DNA from: a virus | Virus record (IMG/VR): IMGVR_UViG_3300012964_000059 | Coordinates: 1-23,140 of that record | Reading direction: 5' to 3' (one strand) | DNA length: 23,140 bases | Shown here: piece after piece, positions 6,109-14,588 of the stretch | Numbering within the stretch: the stretch's first letter is position 1 | Layout of the letters: the number at the start of each line of letters is the position of its first letter | Translations under genes and position numbers: made by a program | Notes under the pieces: generated by a model | Seen by the model: the letters and a program-made list of their open reading frames with translations, nothing else | Databases searched by the model: none | Told to the model about the DNA's origin: nothing

Positions 6109-6664
6109 ATTTTTCTTGTCAATTTTACTATTCACAACTTTCGCATGTTCATTTCAGGGTGTTACATCAAGATCAATTGCCGTCATGTCAGTCACGGAAA
6201 CTTCCGAATCGTCTCTTGAAATGACCGTGGAAGCCGAGGAAGGTCTCTGGCTTCGCACGGTTCCGGACGGTCAAGGTGGAATCCAGATCGCTCTAATGCC
6301 GCCAGGAGCCGTACTTATTCCCATGTTTTGCCAGAACTTCGACGGGCAACTCTGGATTTACGGAACCTACGAAAACCAGTCAGGATGGTCGTCAGCAGAA
6401 TTCCTGAGCGGTTCCTGTGATCCAAACATCGTCATGGTGGACTCCGTTCCCGATGCTCCGTTGTACCCCCCCATCCGATATAGATATGTGTGTGTGGACG
6501 AGGCTGGGGTGTATGGGGCTCCTAGGAAAAATCCCGATTGGTTCCTTTACACCATCCCGCGCGGAGAACAGGTACGTGTTCTTGAGATGGCACGCGGCAC
6601 GCCAGAAGCGTGGGCGATGATTGAGACTGCCCACTGGGTGAAGTGGACAGATTTATGCGAGTAA
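6095..6664 (+). CDS. Secreted or lipoprotein-like protein with SH3-like domains
   Basis: This 189-aa protein begins with a basic start and a hydrophobic stretch (MRKNRFFLSILLFTTFACSF), a signal peptide with a weak lipobox (FAC). Two SH3b-like units follow. The first is at about 50-105 (GLWLRTVPDGQGG...WIYGTYENQSGWSSAEFL) and the second at about 130-188 (GVYGAPRKNP...GEQVRVLEMA...WVKWTDLCE). Bacterial SH3 domains bind cell-wall peptides or glycans, so the product probably acts at the envelope, e.g. in lysis or in changing the host surface. GGAGAAG precedes the ATG. One GTCATGTCAG repeat lies in its coding region. Confidence 0.7.
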   Translation: MRKNRFFLSILLFTTFACSFQGVTSRSIAVMSVTETSESSLEMTVEAEEGLWLRTVPDGQGGIQIALMPPGAVLIPMFCQNFDGQLWIYGTYENQSGWSSAEFLSGSCDPNIVMVDSVPDAPLYPPIRYRYVCVDEAGVYGAPRKNPDWFLYTIPRGEQVRVLEMARGTPEAWAMIETAHWVKWTDLCE

Positions 6665-6679
6665 CGATATTCAGAACAA

Positions 6680-6722
6680 GTGACATACGTCACTTCCCCG
6701 TAATGCCTTGTTTTGGTACACT
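6680..6722 (+). promoter_or_regulatory. Palindrome-activated promoter, copy 3
   Basis: AAGTGAC-ATAC-GTCACTT (6679-6695) is the longest of the four palindromes. TACACT (6717-6722) lies 23 bp after its GTCAC core, the same spacing as in the copies at 4307 and 21338, and again no -35 box is evident. It would produce a leader of about 135 nt before the gene at 6865. Confidence 0.5.
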
Positions 6723-6864
6723 TTAGTCAATCCCTGAGTTGTGCGCGATTGGGAGTTAGGGAGTTTATCCACTTCCTGCCCCGTTGTATAAGCCACATCT
6801 GATAAGATGAGACTTTGTGAACGGCAACTTGGGGATGTTTTTTCAAAGAAATACTGGAGAAGTT

Positions 6865-7425
6865 ATGAATTCCAACGATCTACTAAAAGTCTACTCAAAA
6901 CAAGCTATTCAGGCAGATGGGGACGCCGATAAGATGATGTGGAAATCGGCTCTTTTTTGCTCCCGTATCGTTGGGAAGTACGATAGAGGCGCAAAACTTG
7001 GGTTGGCAAGTGACATGAACAGAAGTACAGATACCATCGAAGATCGCGCACACGCCTACATGATGTTCGAGGCGCTCTGCAATCTGGACGGCGGGAAACC
7101 CCGTCGTTTCGTTTTTGCGGCTCGCAGGATGCCGTATATCCACATCTCGCACTTTCGGGCATTGTACGACGCAATGATTACCTATAAGTTACAACCTGAA
7201 AGGATGTTGAATATTCTGTTCGATATTGTGCAGGGCGAGGGAACTCTTTCCAGTCGTGATATTGATAAACACATCCGTTCCCGATACGGTGCGGAAAGGC
7301 CGTGGACTTATTACACCAGCAAGGTAATGAAAGACATTCACAACACCTTGCAGCATCCTGAGTTACCGAAGGAAATCAGGGATGTTCTTGTCAAGACCTA
7401 CGAAAAACTTGGAGACGATGAATGA
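6865..7425 (+). CDS. Hypothetical protein with possible HTH, 186 aa
   Basis: ATG at 6865 is preceded by GGAGA; a GTG at 6817 in the same frame would add 16 residues but lacks a good binding site. The protein is helical and basic. LGLASDMNRSTDTIEDRAHAY has a helix-turn-helix-like pattern, and a C-terminal helical domain contains RSRYGAERPWTYYTSKVMKDIH. A DNA-binding regulator or late-gene switch is a reasonable guess, given its own palindrome promoter and its position at the end of the early region, but no family is recognised. It overlaps the next gene (ATGA). Confidence 0.6.
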   Translation: MNSNDLLKVYSKQAIQADGDADKMMWKSALFCSRIVGKYDRGAKLGLASDMNRSTDTIEDRAHAYMMFEALCNLDGGKPRRFVFAARRMPYIHISHFRALYDAMITYKLQPERMLNILFDIVQGEGTLSSRDIDKHIRSRYGAERPWTYYTSKVMKDIHNTLQHPELPKEIRDVLVKTYEKLGDDE

Positions 7426-7595
7426 ACGTATCTGAGTTTATTACCGTGACCATCTGGGGGAGTATCCTGATACTCATGTTTGGAATTTTGACTGGGGTAT
7501 TTCAGAACAATTTCACATCCTGGTTCTTCTTTACCTTCCTGTGCTTGTTTGGAATCGTAAAATATTCCATGGATAGGCAAACAAAAAGGCCGTGA
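7422..7595 (+). CDS. Small two-helix membrane protein, 57 aa
   Basis: ATG overlaps the preceding stop (ATGA). Two hydrophobic segments span about residues 6-26 (FITVTIWGSILILMFGILTG) and 32-46 (TSWFFFTFLCLFGIV), followed by a basic tail (DRQTKRP). Size and topology are like those of class II holins, but without a lysin next to it this stays speculative. The stop codon lies inside the bidirectional terminator. Confidence 0.55.
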   Translation: MNVSEFITVTIWGSILILMFGILTGVFQNNFTSWFFFTFLCLFGIVKYSMDRQTKRP

Positions 7596-7612
7596 ATTCA
7601 CGGCCTTTTTTT
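7583..7612. terminator. Perfect bidirectional terminator
   Basis: A 28-bp perfect palindrome at 583-610 of the 7,000s (core GGCCGTGAATTCACGGCC) is flanked by A5 and T7 runs. It serves both the plus-strand early genes and the minus-strand tail operon that converge here. Confidence 0.9.
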
Positions 7613-7625
7613 ATTTAACAAGAAA

Positions 7626-7958
7626 TCATATATTCTTTTTTTGCAACCTTTTTTCCAACTCTTCGACATACACTACCAAATCCAGCACGATTAGAGCAAT
7701 AGATTTATCTGTCTTTGCCGCTTCTGCTATCGCCTCGGCATGTGCGAGCAGGGGATCAGCTTTTGGCTTGGGGGACTGGACAATAAAATCGGGGGCAATA
7801 ATAGGCACATCGAATTTTTGTTCTGTCTTTACAAGATACTTTAGTCTGTCCGCTTCGGACTGAATCTTCTGAGCTTTGATTTGAGCTAGTTCTTCTGCGG
7901 TTAGTTCGACTAAATGTTCCTTACCATTTGAACAGTCTACAACAAGTTTTGAAACCAT
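7626..7958 (-). CDS. Small protein at the end of the tail operon, 110 aa
   Basis: Start and upstream stop overlap as TAATG. The N-terminal half is helical and charged (LTAEELAQIKAQKIQSEADRLKYL), the middle has a Pro-rich linker, and the C-terminus has a Leu-rich helix (LIVLDLVVYVEELEKRL) suited to coiled-coil formation. Last position after the fibre gene suggests a fibre-associated or assembly protein; this is inferred from context only. Confidence 0.6.
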   Translation of the reverse strand: MVSKLVVDCSNGKEHLVELTAEELAQIKAQKIQSEADRLKYLVKTEQKFDVPIIAPDFIVQSPKPKADPLLAHAEAIAEAAKTDKSIALIVLDLVVYVEELEKRLQKKNI

Positions 7959-8755
7959 TATTTTGCTCCGTATAATGTTGCTCTTGTTCCAGCTTTCCAG
8001 TTAGAACTAGAGTGTGTAATAAGTTTCACCTCTGTAATTGCTGCCGTGTTTCGCCAATTCGTGACAGAATTCCAGAAGTAATTATTGGTAACGGTAGAAT
8101 CGGAAAACCCTGAACAGACAAAGCAGACCTTCTCGAATGTCGTACCCAAGTAGTTCGGGATAATCATATCAACAACGGCCTGCATGGAACCACGAACTAC
8201 ATTTGTTCCGGGTATCACGCCTGCGTATGGGATAGAGGAACCTGCCACGCCTGCCGCCGCAATGGTGGCGTGATTGCCATATAAATATTGGGTGTCGTAA
8301 TTTGCACCCGTATCCGCATTGAATTGAACTGTAAGATTATCTACTGAACCAAGAGTAGAGCGTCCACTTAAAACTAATCGCAGGTGCTTATAGGTAGCAG
8401 GTATGGAGGAAAATGTGATGCTTGCCGCATCCGCTCCTAAAGTACTGTCGGCGATTAGTGCCCAGTCATGCCCAGCATGATTTCCCGCCGCCGCCTGTGT
8501 TGCCCCAGTTCCAAGAGTATGGTGCAGGGAGGACGCGGCGGCGTCTGTGTCTGGAGATTGATGCGTGTTTGCTTGTGCCAGTTTCGGGCTGTCCGTTGTA
8601 CCTGTGTGGGTGTGGGCAACAAGAGCATACAAGAGCGTTATTGCACTTTTGATACCTGCCCACGTCAGGCGATTATTTGCACCAGCACGCGCAACGATAA
8701 AGTCATCGGCGTCCTGCGGGGTGGTTCCATTGGGGTAGGAGGAAATCTTTGCCAT
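7958..8755 (-). CDS. Tail fibre / tip protein with HxH motif
   Basis: This 265-aa protein starts MAKISSYPNG, a common opening of phage fibre proteins. It has HTHTG near residue 48, followed by a His/Ala/Gly-rich stretch to about 95. HxH motifs in fibre stalks bind metal in trimeric structures such as T4 gp37. From about 100 on, a beta-rich domain (TFSSIPATYKHLRLVLSGRS... to TRATLYGAK) looks like a receptor-binding head. It is translationally coupled to the gene that follows (TAATG). Confidence 0.7.
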   Translation of the reverse strand: MAKISSYPNGTTPQDADDFIVARAGANNRLTWAGIKSAITLLYALVAHTHTGTTDSPKLAQANTHQSPDTDAAASSLHHTLGTGATQAAAGNHAGHDWALIADSTLGADAASITFSSIPATYKHLRLVLSGRSTLGSVDNLTVQFNADTGANYDTQYLYGNHATIAAAGVAGSSIPYAGVIPGTNVVRGSMQAVVDMIIPNYLGTTFEKVCFVCSGFSDSTVTNNYFWNSVTNWRNTAAITEVKLITHSSSNWKAGTRATLYGAK

Positions 8756-8756
8756 G

Positions 8757-9188
8757 CTATTTCTTCATCAATTCCAATGCTCTATTCCAATCATAGAACT
8801 TCCTGAATATCTCCGGCATGTTTTCTTCTTTTCCGCCACTCCACTCGAAAATATAGGCATAGAGTTCTGCCGATGTGATTCGGAAGGGGTTATAGTCATA
8901 CACTCCGCGGAATGCCATGATGTTGGTTGCAATTCTGGACGGGTGGCCGTTTTGTGCCTCGACCAGCACGTAGGTAATCACCGCCTCTTTGAATTCATGT
9001 TTATTGCTGATCCAGCCCGCCTCCCAATCCAAGCGATGAGCGATTTCATGAATACATGCGGAATCCGTCCTGCACCACCACAACCCTGAAATAGAGTTGA
9101 ATCCGCCGCCATCACTTTGGTTCGGAAAAGGAATGGATAGAAAAATAAAAAACATCAAAAGCAGAATAAACGCAGGAATCTTTTTCAT
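8757..9188 (-). CDS. Secreted HExxH metallopeptidase-like protein
   Basis: The 143-aa protein has an N-terminal signal peptide or anchor (MKKIPAFILLLMFFIFLSIP). The zinc motif CIHEIAHRLDWEAGW is near residue 45 and SAELYAYIFEW near 105, where a Glu could be the third zinc ligand, as in lethal-factor-like gluzincins. It starts in a TAATG overlap with the fibre gene before it. Placement among fibre genes suggests degradation of host surface or envelope proteins. Substrate and exact family are unknown, and the protein is short for a complete gluzincin. Confidence 0.6.
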   Translation of the reverse strand: MKKIPAFILLLMFFIFLSIPFPNQSDGGGFNSISGLWWCRTDSACIHEIAHRLDWEAGWISNKHEFKEAVITYVLVEAQNGHPSRIATNIMAFRGVYDYNPFRITSAELYAYIFEWSGGKEENMPEIFRKFYDWNRALELMKK

Positions 9189-10261
9189 TATCTTGGTCCT
9201 ATGGCAAGCCAGGTTACATCTATATTTACGGTTACAGGCGCATTAAATTGCATATAGATATTGAAAGTGCTTGCCGTGATACCCTGATAACCCATATCGT
9301 TGATTACGGCACCCTGATACGGAGTTGTCAGAAGAATTATTGGAGACTGGGAAAATGCAACAGGAAAAGTAACAGCAACAAAAGCAGCGGCAGCCGCCAC
9401 AAATACAATTCTCGCAACTCCTCCCTGCATGATTGCATTTGTAGGTGTATAGTTATTTGTTCCCTGACTAAACCAAACACTTGAACTTCCTCCCTGCCGC
9501 CTCCATAACACGCCACTGCCATCGTCAATCAACCAGCGGGTCGTTGTGATGTCGTAATATAGATCAATACTTCCATTTGAGATAAGCGTAAAGTCGGAAC
9601 CAGTGCTGACTGTAATTCGATTGGCAGCAGATGACAGGACGCTTTCATGTTTTAGTACAATTGAAAAACTCCCGACATTTTTCAAAGTAATCCGCCTGCC
9701 CTTCGACCCTTCGGCAATTCCCGTTATATTTCTAAGGGCGTCCGACGAAAGGCGGATAACCTCGTAACCTCCAACAATATAATTATTTTGATCGGCGGTA
9801 ATCTGGGATGGAGTATTCTCCTTTGACAATCCGCTTCCTTCCAATTGCACACCCTCGATCCATCGAAGTTGCGTTGAGTCATAGTACACTACAACACTTG
9901 ACCCAGGCATGACGATGGTATCAACGCTTGTCGCAAATTTGAAACGATTAGCCGCAAGTGACGAACTGCTTTGATGAGAAAGGACGAGTGGGTAACTCCC
10001 TGTATTGAAAATTTTAACAAATCTTCCCTTCACGCCCCCAGACATTCCAGTAATGGTTCTAATGGCGTCCCCCGAAATTCTCAAAATATCGTAGTTTCCG
10101 GGCACGTAATTATTCTGGTTGGCGGTCAGTTGTGTGGGGGTGTTCTCGTTGGCAATATCATACAGCGGCAAATTCGCCACCACGCGGCGAAGCGCAGAGC
10201 GAATATCATTGACATCACGTATCAATCTCAATAAAACATCATCGTGGCGAATGCTGGGCAT
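9188..10261 (-). CDS. Tail fibre protein with duplicated repeat and lectin-like end
   Basis: A helical N-terminus (about 1-35) is followed by two tandem units of about 105 residues. They start ENTPTQLTANQNNYV and ENTPSQITADQNNYI and each contains a matching SAANR/LAANR end, so they arose by duplication. The C-terminal part (about 275-357, ending VTWLAIGPR) has the pattern of an H-type lectin fold that binds glycans. The gene is preceded by TATAAT exactly 6 nt before its ATG, so it may be expressed separately from the upstream tail operon. Confidence 0.7.
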   Translation of the reverse strand: MPSIRHDDVLLRLIRDVNDIRSALRRVVANLPLYDIANENTPTQLTANQNNYVPGNYDILRISGDAIRTITGMSGGVKGRFVKIFNTGSYPLVLSHQSSSSLAANRFKFATSVDTIVMPGSSVVVYYDSTQLRWIEGVQLEGSGLSKENTPSQITADQNNYIVGGYEVIRLSSDALRNITGIAEGSKGRRITLKNVGSFSIVLKHESVLSSAANRITVSTGSDFTLISNGSIDLYYDITTTRWLIDDGSGVLWRRQGGSSSVWFSQGTNNYTPTNAIMQGGVARIVFVAAAAAFVAVTFPVAFSQSPIILLTTPYQGAVINDMGYQGITASTFNIYMQFNAPVTVNIDVTWLAIGPR

Positions 10262-10267
10262 ATTGTT

Positions 10268-10273
10268 ATTATA
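10268..10273 (-). promoter_or_regulatory. -10 box of a leaderless fibre-gene promoter
   Basis: On the minus strand TATAAT is followed by AACAAT and then the start codon ATG at 10261. This places the expected start of transcription at the A of ATG. No clear -35 is seen. The promoter would compensate for separation from the tail operon by the inserted endonuclease gene. Confidence 0.5.
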
Positions 10274-10335
10274 CTCTTTTCATGATAAAATTATTTGTAT
10301 GAACGGTTAGTCAGAACCGCCAATATTTCTTGAAT

Positions 10336-10378
10336 AACACCTGCTTTGTTTGCTGACTCAAACAAGGTGGGTGTTTTC
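10336..10378. terminator. Hairpin with T-run ahead of the HNH gene
   Basis: AACACC (336-341) with TTGTTTG (346-352) pairs with CAAACAA (359-365) and GGTGTT (370-375), followed by TTC. It may be a terminator for transcripts entering from either side, or an attenuating leader of the endonuclease gene. Confidence 0.45.
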
Positions 10379-10391
10379 TATTGGAGATACA

Positions 10392-10844
10392 ATGAAACTA
10401 ATACCATTAACTCAGGGAAAATTCGCTAAAGTGGACGATGAGGACTACGAATGGTTGACACAATGGAACTGGTATTTTGAGAAAAGAGGTTATGCAGGAA
10501 GGCGCTCTGGAAACAAAATACTTAAAATGCACAGAGAGATAATAAAAACTCCAGACGGGTTGTTTACAGATCACATAAACGGAGACAGAATTGATAATCA
10601 GAAATCAAACTTGAGGATATGTACTATCATGCAAAATACACATAACTCAAGAGTTCGCAAAGATAATCTTTCTGGATATAAAGGCGTGTCGTGGTGTAAA
10701 AGAGAAAGAAAATACCACGTTAGAATTTATTGTAACTACATCAAGAAATCAATCGGATATTTTGATGACGTTATTGAGGCTGCTTTAGCATACGATAAAG
10801 AGGCGAGGAAATTATACGGTGAATTTGCAAGAACAAATTTCTAA
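10392..10844 (+). CDS. HNH homing endonuclease with AP2 domain
   Basis: ATG at 10392 follows TTGGAGA; an in-frame upstream start at 10350 lies in the hairpin. The 150-aa protein has the HNH_3 pattern: MHREII near residue 48, DHINGDRIDNQKSNLRI at about 61-78. A C-terminal AP2-like DNA-binding domain follows (GYKGVSWCKRERKYHVRI, then AALAYDKEARKLYGEFA). Such free-standing endonucleases cut related phages at intact sites and spread by repair. It lies antisense between two tail genes, ending 8 bp from the converging tail gene. Confidence 0.9.
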   Translation: MKLIPLTQGKFAKVDDEDYEWLTQWNWYFEKRGYAGRRSGNKILKMHREIIKTPDGLFTDHINGDRIDNQKSNLRICTIMQNTHNSRVRKDNLSGYKGVSWCKRERKYHVRIYCNYIKKSIGYFDDVIEAALAYDKEARKLYGEFARTNF

Positions 10845-10851
10845 TCTCCTG

Positions 10852-12141
10852 TTACTGGTTACTGGCATCAATTTTACTACGGCCAGTCACGGTTTCCTTG
10901 CCCGTTTCGTCTTTCGCCACATACACAATATCCACTTCCACATTCCAGCGTTGCCCCGCGTACTCCACGGGAAGCAGGTCGCCCATGTCCCAATCTATCC
11001 CGTACAACGATTGAGGTGTGTCTGCACTTCCGGGGGTATTGAGAAAAACAGCGCTCAACTCCTCTTTGGGGGTATTTTGATAGAGGGTTTCATATCCGAA
11101 TCCAGCGAGGTTGGCCTGATCTGGTTCGTTGGATGCGTCCTTGAAAATCTCACTGCGGTTCCAGCGCGAGGAGTATATTCCATCGCTATCCACAATATCC
11201 CATTCACGGCTGTCTCCCCTCCCGAAACCCTTCACAACTGCAGAGTTCGCTTCGTCCAGGTGATTGAGTGAATAATAGGGAGCTTCAAGGTTATTGTTTT
11301 CCACCGAGAAGATCAATCCCGAAGCAGTTCGGTCAATCCCCCGCAACCCTGCGAAGGTTTCAAAGCGAAATCCGAGGTCGGTATGCTGGATGAGTGTCAG
11401 TTCATCGAGAAGCGCAAAGCCCATTTCGTCCAGAATTGGATTATTTGGATTCGCCTCTTCAAGGATTTCCTCCACCAATCCGGTCAATTCCATCGGGATC
11501 ACGTCGAAGTAAATCTTTTGGTTTGCGGTATTGTCGTTTGCGAGCTGGAAGGATGCGTCACGCAGTTCCTTCAAAATATCCAGCACGTTTCTTTCCTGAA
11601 AGTTATAGGTGATGCTGGGTCCGAGTGTCAGGTTTCCCTGAACTAGAAATTCGCCCGCAGGCCACGCGCGGTTCGCTAAAACTACACCATCAGGGTCGGT
11701 AGCGTTGTTGTAAAGCATCTGTTCCCGCACCACCTCTTTCATCATGTCGTCAATGGCCGCAGTCTTGCGGGTATAGGCCGTCCCTGCCGCCTGTACCACA
11801 ATGCGCCGATTGAGCAGGTCTTTGGCGTCGCGTCCATATAGAACCACCATTTGCACCGCATCCGTCTCACGCGTGTAAATCTTATACATACGCAAGAGGT
11901 ATGTCTTTTCCCTCCGCAGGGGAACTCCCTGTTTCGGGGATCGCCACACGTCGATACGCCTGTCGGGTTGGAAGAACGGACTGACTTGTTCCTTGAAGAT
12001 GTTATAGGGAATCCCGATCTCGAACGTGGAAAAACCATTCACGCTTTTCGAGTACGAGAAGAAGGAATAATTCTCAAAACGCAGAATTCGCCTGCCGCCG
12101 TCATCGAGAAGAAAAAATTCATAGGTGGAAGTCTCTGTCAT
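10852..12141 (-). CDS. Tail protein, Siphovirus ReqiPepy6 gp37-like
   Basis: The start at 12141 overlaps the preceding stop (TAATG), giving 429 aa; longer openings lie inside the upstream gene. The sequence (GRRILRFENYSFFSYSKSVNGFSTFEIGIPYN; DVWRSPKQGVPLRREKTYLLR; GRDAKDLLNRRIVV) follows the pattern of gp37-like tail proteins, which act at the baseplate hub / tail tip after the distal tail protein. Here it occupies the same position. It ends with a beta-rich part (VEVDIVYVAKDETGKETVTG). Role in host attachment or tail-tip closure is inferred from family and position. Confidence 0.75.
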   Translation of the reverse strand: MTETSTYEFFLLDDGGRRILRFENYSFFSYSKSVNGFSTFEIGIPYNIFKEQVSPFFQPDRRIDVWRSPKQGVPLRREKTYLLRMYKIYTRETDAVQMVVLYGRDAKDLLNRRIVVQAAGTAYTRKTAAIDDMMKEVVREQMLYNNATDPDGVVLANRAWPAGEFLVQGNLTLGPSITYNFQERNVLDILKELRDASFQLANDNTANQKIYFDVIPMELTGLVEEILEEANPNNPILDEMGFALLDELTLIQHTDLGFRFETFAGLRGIDRTASGLIFSVENNNLEAPYYSLNHLDEANSAVVKGFGRGDSREWDIVDSDGIYSSRWNRSEIFKDASNEPDQANLAGFGYETLYQNTPKEELSAVFLNTPGSADTPQSLYGIDWDMGDLLPVEYAGQRWNVEVDIVYVAKDETGKETVTGRSKIDASNQ

Positions 12142-14588
12142 TAGAAACCTGCCTCGTCTGCCATTGCATCCGCCGACCAGTGGCGGGGAGCATAATAAAT
12201 CCGCATACTTGCCGAAATGTCGTTTTCCATAAGCGCCGCAATCCTGTTTTCTCCGGGTAACAGACTCCACGCCCGCAGATCGCTGCCGGGTAGAATGGCA
12301 TAGGAAATATCTCCTCGAATATTGCTCAAGACCTGTCCCGTCCCGAAATTGATCGTCACTTCCTCGCTGCTGAGGATCTCCAGATCGGCATACACCCGCT
12401 TTTGGGTGGTTTGGTTCTCCAGCCAGCGGAGAGTACACGGCCCCACGATATAAACAATGGGATTGGTCTCCGCCGTTCCCATCACATCCAGCAGGGTGAT
12501 GGAGGCATAGTCGGCAAGGGTGGCGTTTGGCGAAACGAATATATTCCCAGCCTTATCCCACTTCGCCGCGTAACAGGTTGCGGCAACCTCAATGTCCAGG
12601 TTCACCCACGTTGCACCGTTGTACATGGCGACCCCGTTGGCATTGGTGCTTCCAATACGTGTAAATGCGCCTGCCGCAAGGATGTTATCGTGGTTGTCAA
12701 CATCGAGATTGTAAATAACATCGTTCGCACCCGCTCCGAGGTTGTACCAGGCCGAACCGTTCCAGTAGGAGATATACAACATGGGTTGAGCGCCGCTGAG
12801 GGTGAAATCTCCGCCTGCATACAGGCGTCCAGCCATCGTCAGAACCAATTTGCGAACGGTATTGTCGAACCCATCCCCAAGCACAAAGAATTCATTATAG
12901 GCGGTCTCGTACAACGCGACGTAGTTCAGTGCAAGATTTCCGGGGCTGGTTCGTTCGTCTGTGAACGCACCTCCAAGAAATACCTGGGTTCCATCGTTTG
13001 AGATCACAATGGAATACACCGTATTGTTGAGTCCGAGATAGGTTCCCATGTTGTGCCACATGGAACCGTCCCAGCGGGCGCAGTATCCGGCGGTGGTTCC
13101 TCCAGCGGTGGTAAACGATCCGCCCACGTACACATCCCCGTTCGGCGCAACTTTCACGGAGAATGCTGCCGCATTGAGTCCGGTTCCCAAAGCACTCCAT
13201 GCAGACCCGTTCCACTTTGCAATGCGGTTGCACGCCACGCCGCCGATGTTGGTGAAATCGCCAACCACGTATATATCTCCAGTGGGGGATATGGCAACGG
13301 CGTTGATGACCGTTCCCGTGTCCACGCCCGCTCCGTAACCCCGCCACTGGGTTCCGTCCCAATAGGCAATACAATCGCTGTGAATTTGTGGATCAATGGC
13401 TGTCGGCGAATTGTTGGATAGGTTGAAAAGACCGACTGCAATGATCTCTCCCTTCCTGCCAACCTCGAAATCGTAGATGACATTATTCATGCCGCCGTTC
13501 ATGGCACTCCACGCCCCGTTGTATCTCTGCATGGCGTAGTTGATCGTACCGCGTTCACGGAAATTGATCTGTTCCGCCTCGTAGTTATCGTCAAGCAGGT
13601 ACGGCGAAACGGCAAGGAAGCGTATCGGAAACGACTGAAAGAAACGATTCCGCACATCCCAGCTTCCCTCAAGTCCGGCCTCGTAGCGCACGAGACAATA
13701 CACGGGAATGTCACCATCCTTGTATTCGATGGTGAATTCCTGCCCGCCGTTCGTTCTATCGGGTCGAATGATGTCGAAAAGCATCCTCCGCAGGGCGTGA
13801 AGTTTTCGGAGTGACTTGTCGTTCTTGTTGTGCAAATCGGGTGAATTGGCATGGAAGGTGATCGTAACCACACGATCCAGAGTTTTTGTATTTTGATAGT
13901 ACGAACCTGGCGCATCCGCATAAGACTGAATGTTGTTTCTCACCGGAGCGACTCCCAATCCTCCAATGACCGTGATGTACAAATCCTGTTCGTCCCGGTC
14001 ACATCCGGCCAACTCCACCCACCTGCCCCCCTCACGGGTATAGGCGGAGCGGGTTGAAATACTTCCGTGTTCGTAGATATTCCAGATACAACCCGGCTGG
14101 TCTCCGTCGCAATAGGTAGTCGGATATGCTTTTGGTTCCAATTGGAGCCCGTCGGCATAGAAGGTGACGGCCTGTGCGGTCTTATCCGTTTCAACGTACA
14201 CCCGCACGTCATCGCCTCCGTGACACCTTCCAGAAACGTATAAACGTTGCCATCTTTGGTCAGTTAGTGAAACGGTTTCTGAAACCCACTGTTTCCCGGA
14301 AAGATTGTCGATCAAGCGCAGGCGCACTTTTCCAGTCCCGCGCACGTAAACACTTGCGGTAAGGGGGGATTGAATTCCAACCAGCCAGGTCAGGCGATAA
14401 TAGAACCCCTCATACACCACACTTCCATTGGTGATGGATTTCAGGGAGGCGAATCCGAAACGTGCCCGATCCAACGTCCTTGAGATCGTACTGCCAGCGG
14501 CGGTGTATCCCGTCGTATCAAATCGGAGGGACGGATTCTTGATGTAGTTCGTCGTATTGTCCGGTATTAAAATTCTTAGACTTGCCAT
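12141..14588 (-). CDS. Distal tail protein (Dit-like) with CBM and inserted propeller
   Basis: In this 815-aa protein, residues 1-165 look like a CBM4/9-type jelly roll (NYIKNPSLRFDTTGY; YADGLQLEPKAYPTTYCDG). Residues about 170-340 carry the Dit-like domain (RVVTITFHANSPDLH; LRKLHALRRMLFDIIRP; PIRFLAVSPYLLDDN). Residues about 345-690 hold at least six propeller-like repeats (AYWDGTQW, AKWNGSAW, ARWDGSMW, SYWNGSAW with DVYVGGSFT-type strands). From about 705 the Dit C-terminal domain resumes (ADLEILSSEEVTINFGTGQ; AILPGSDLRAWSLLPGENR). The propeller is thus inserted between the halves of Dit. It probably decorates the tail tip for host recognition. Confidence 0.8.
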   Translation of the reverse strand: MASLRILIPDNTTNYIKNPSLRFDTTGYTAAGSTISRTLDRARFGFASLKSITNGSVVYEGFYYRLTWLVGIQSPLTASVYVRGTGKVRLRLIDNLSGKQWVSETVSLTDQRWQRLYVSGRCHGGDDVRVYVETDKTAQAVTFYADGLQLEPKAYPTTYCDGDQPGCIWNIYEHGSISTRSAYTREGGRWVELAGCDRDEQDLYITVIGGLGVAPVRNNIQSYADAPGSYYQNTKTLDRVVTITFHANSPDLHNKNDKSLRKLHALRRMLFDIIRPDRTNGGQEFTIEYKDGDIPVYCLVRYEAGLEGSWDVRNRFFQSFPIRFLAVSPYLLDDNYEAEQINFRERGTINYAMQRYNGAWSAMNGGMNNVIYDFEVGRKGEIIAVGLFNLSNNSPTAIDPQIHSDCIAYWDGTQWRGYGAGVDTGTVINAVAISPTGDIYVVGDFTNIGGVACNRIAKWNGSAWSALGTGLNAAAFSVKVAPNGDVYVGGSFTTAGGTTAGYCARWDGSMWHNMGTYLGLNNTVYSIVISNDGTQVFLGGAFTDERTSPGNLALNYVALYETAYNEFFVLGDGFDNTVRKLVLTMAGRLYAGGDFTLSGAQPMLYISYWNGSAWYNLGAGANDVIYNLDVDNHDNILAAGAFTRIGSTNANGVAMYNGATWVNLDIEVAATCYAAKWDKAGNIFVSPNATLADYASITLLDVMGTAETNPIVYIVGPCTLRWLENQTTQKRVYADLEILSSEEVTINFGTGQVLSNIRGDISYAILPGSDLRAWSLLPGENRIAALMENDISASMRIYYAPRHWSADAMADEAGF

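Larger units (their letters stand above)
5557..6191. repeat. Nine dispersed GTCATGTCA repeats
   Basis: GTCATGTCA occurs at about 5631, 5809, 5833, 6002, 6022, 6076 and 6182 in direct orientation, and inverted at 5558 and 5695. Most copies end in G, and a partial copy (ATGTCAG, 5571) follows the first inverted one. Two copies sit in a longer exact repeat of 26 bp (5622-5647 and 6013-6038). The direct copies are read as VMS in the likely true frames of three overlapping genes. I found no such cluster elsewhere in the window. Confidence 0.7.

Noticed and set aside
12402-13001. 199-residue open frame antisense to the distal tail protein
   Set aside because: It lies within the repeat-rich propeller coding region of a clear gene and has no ribosome binding site.
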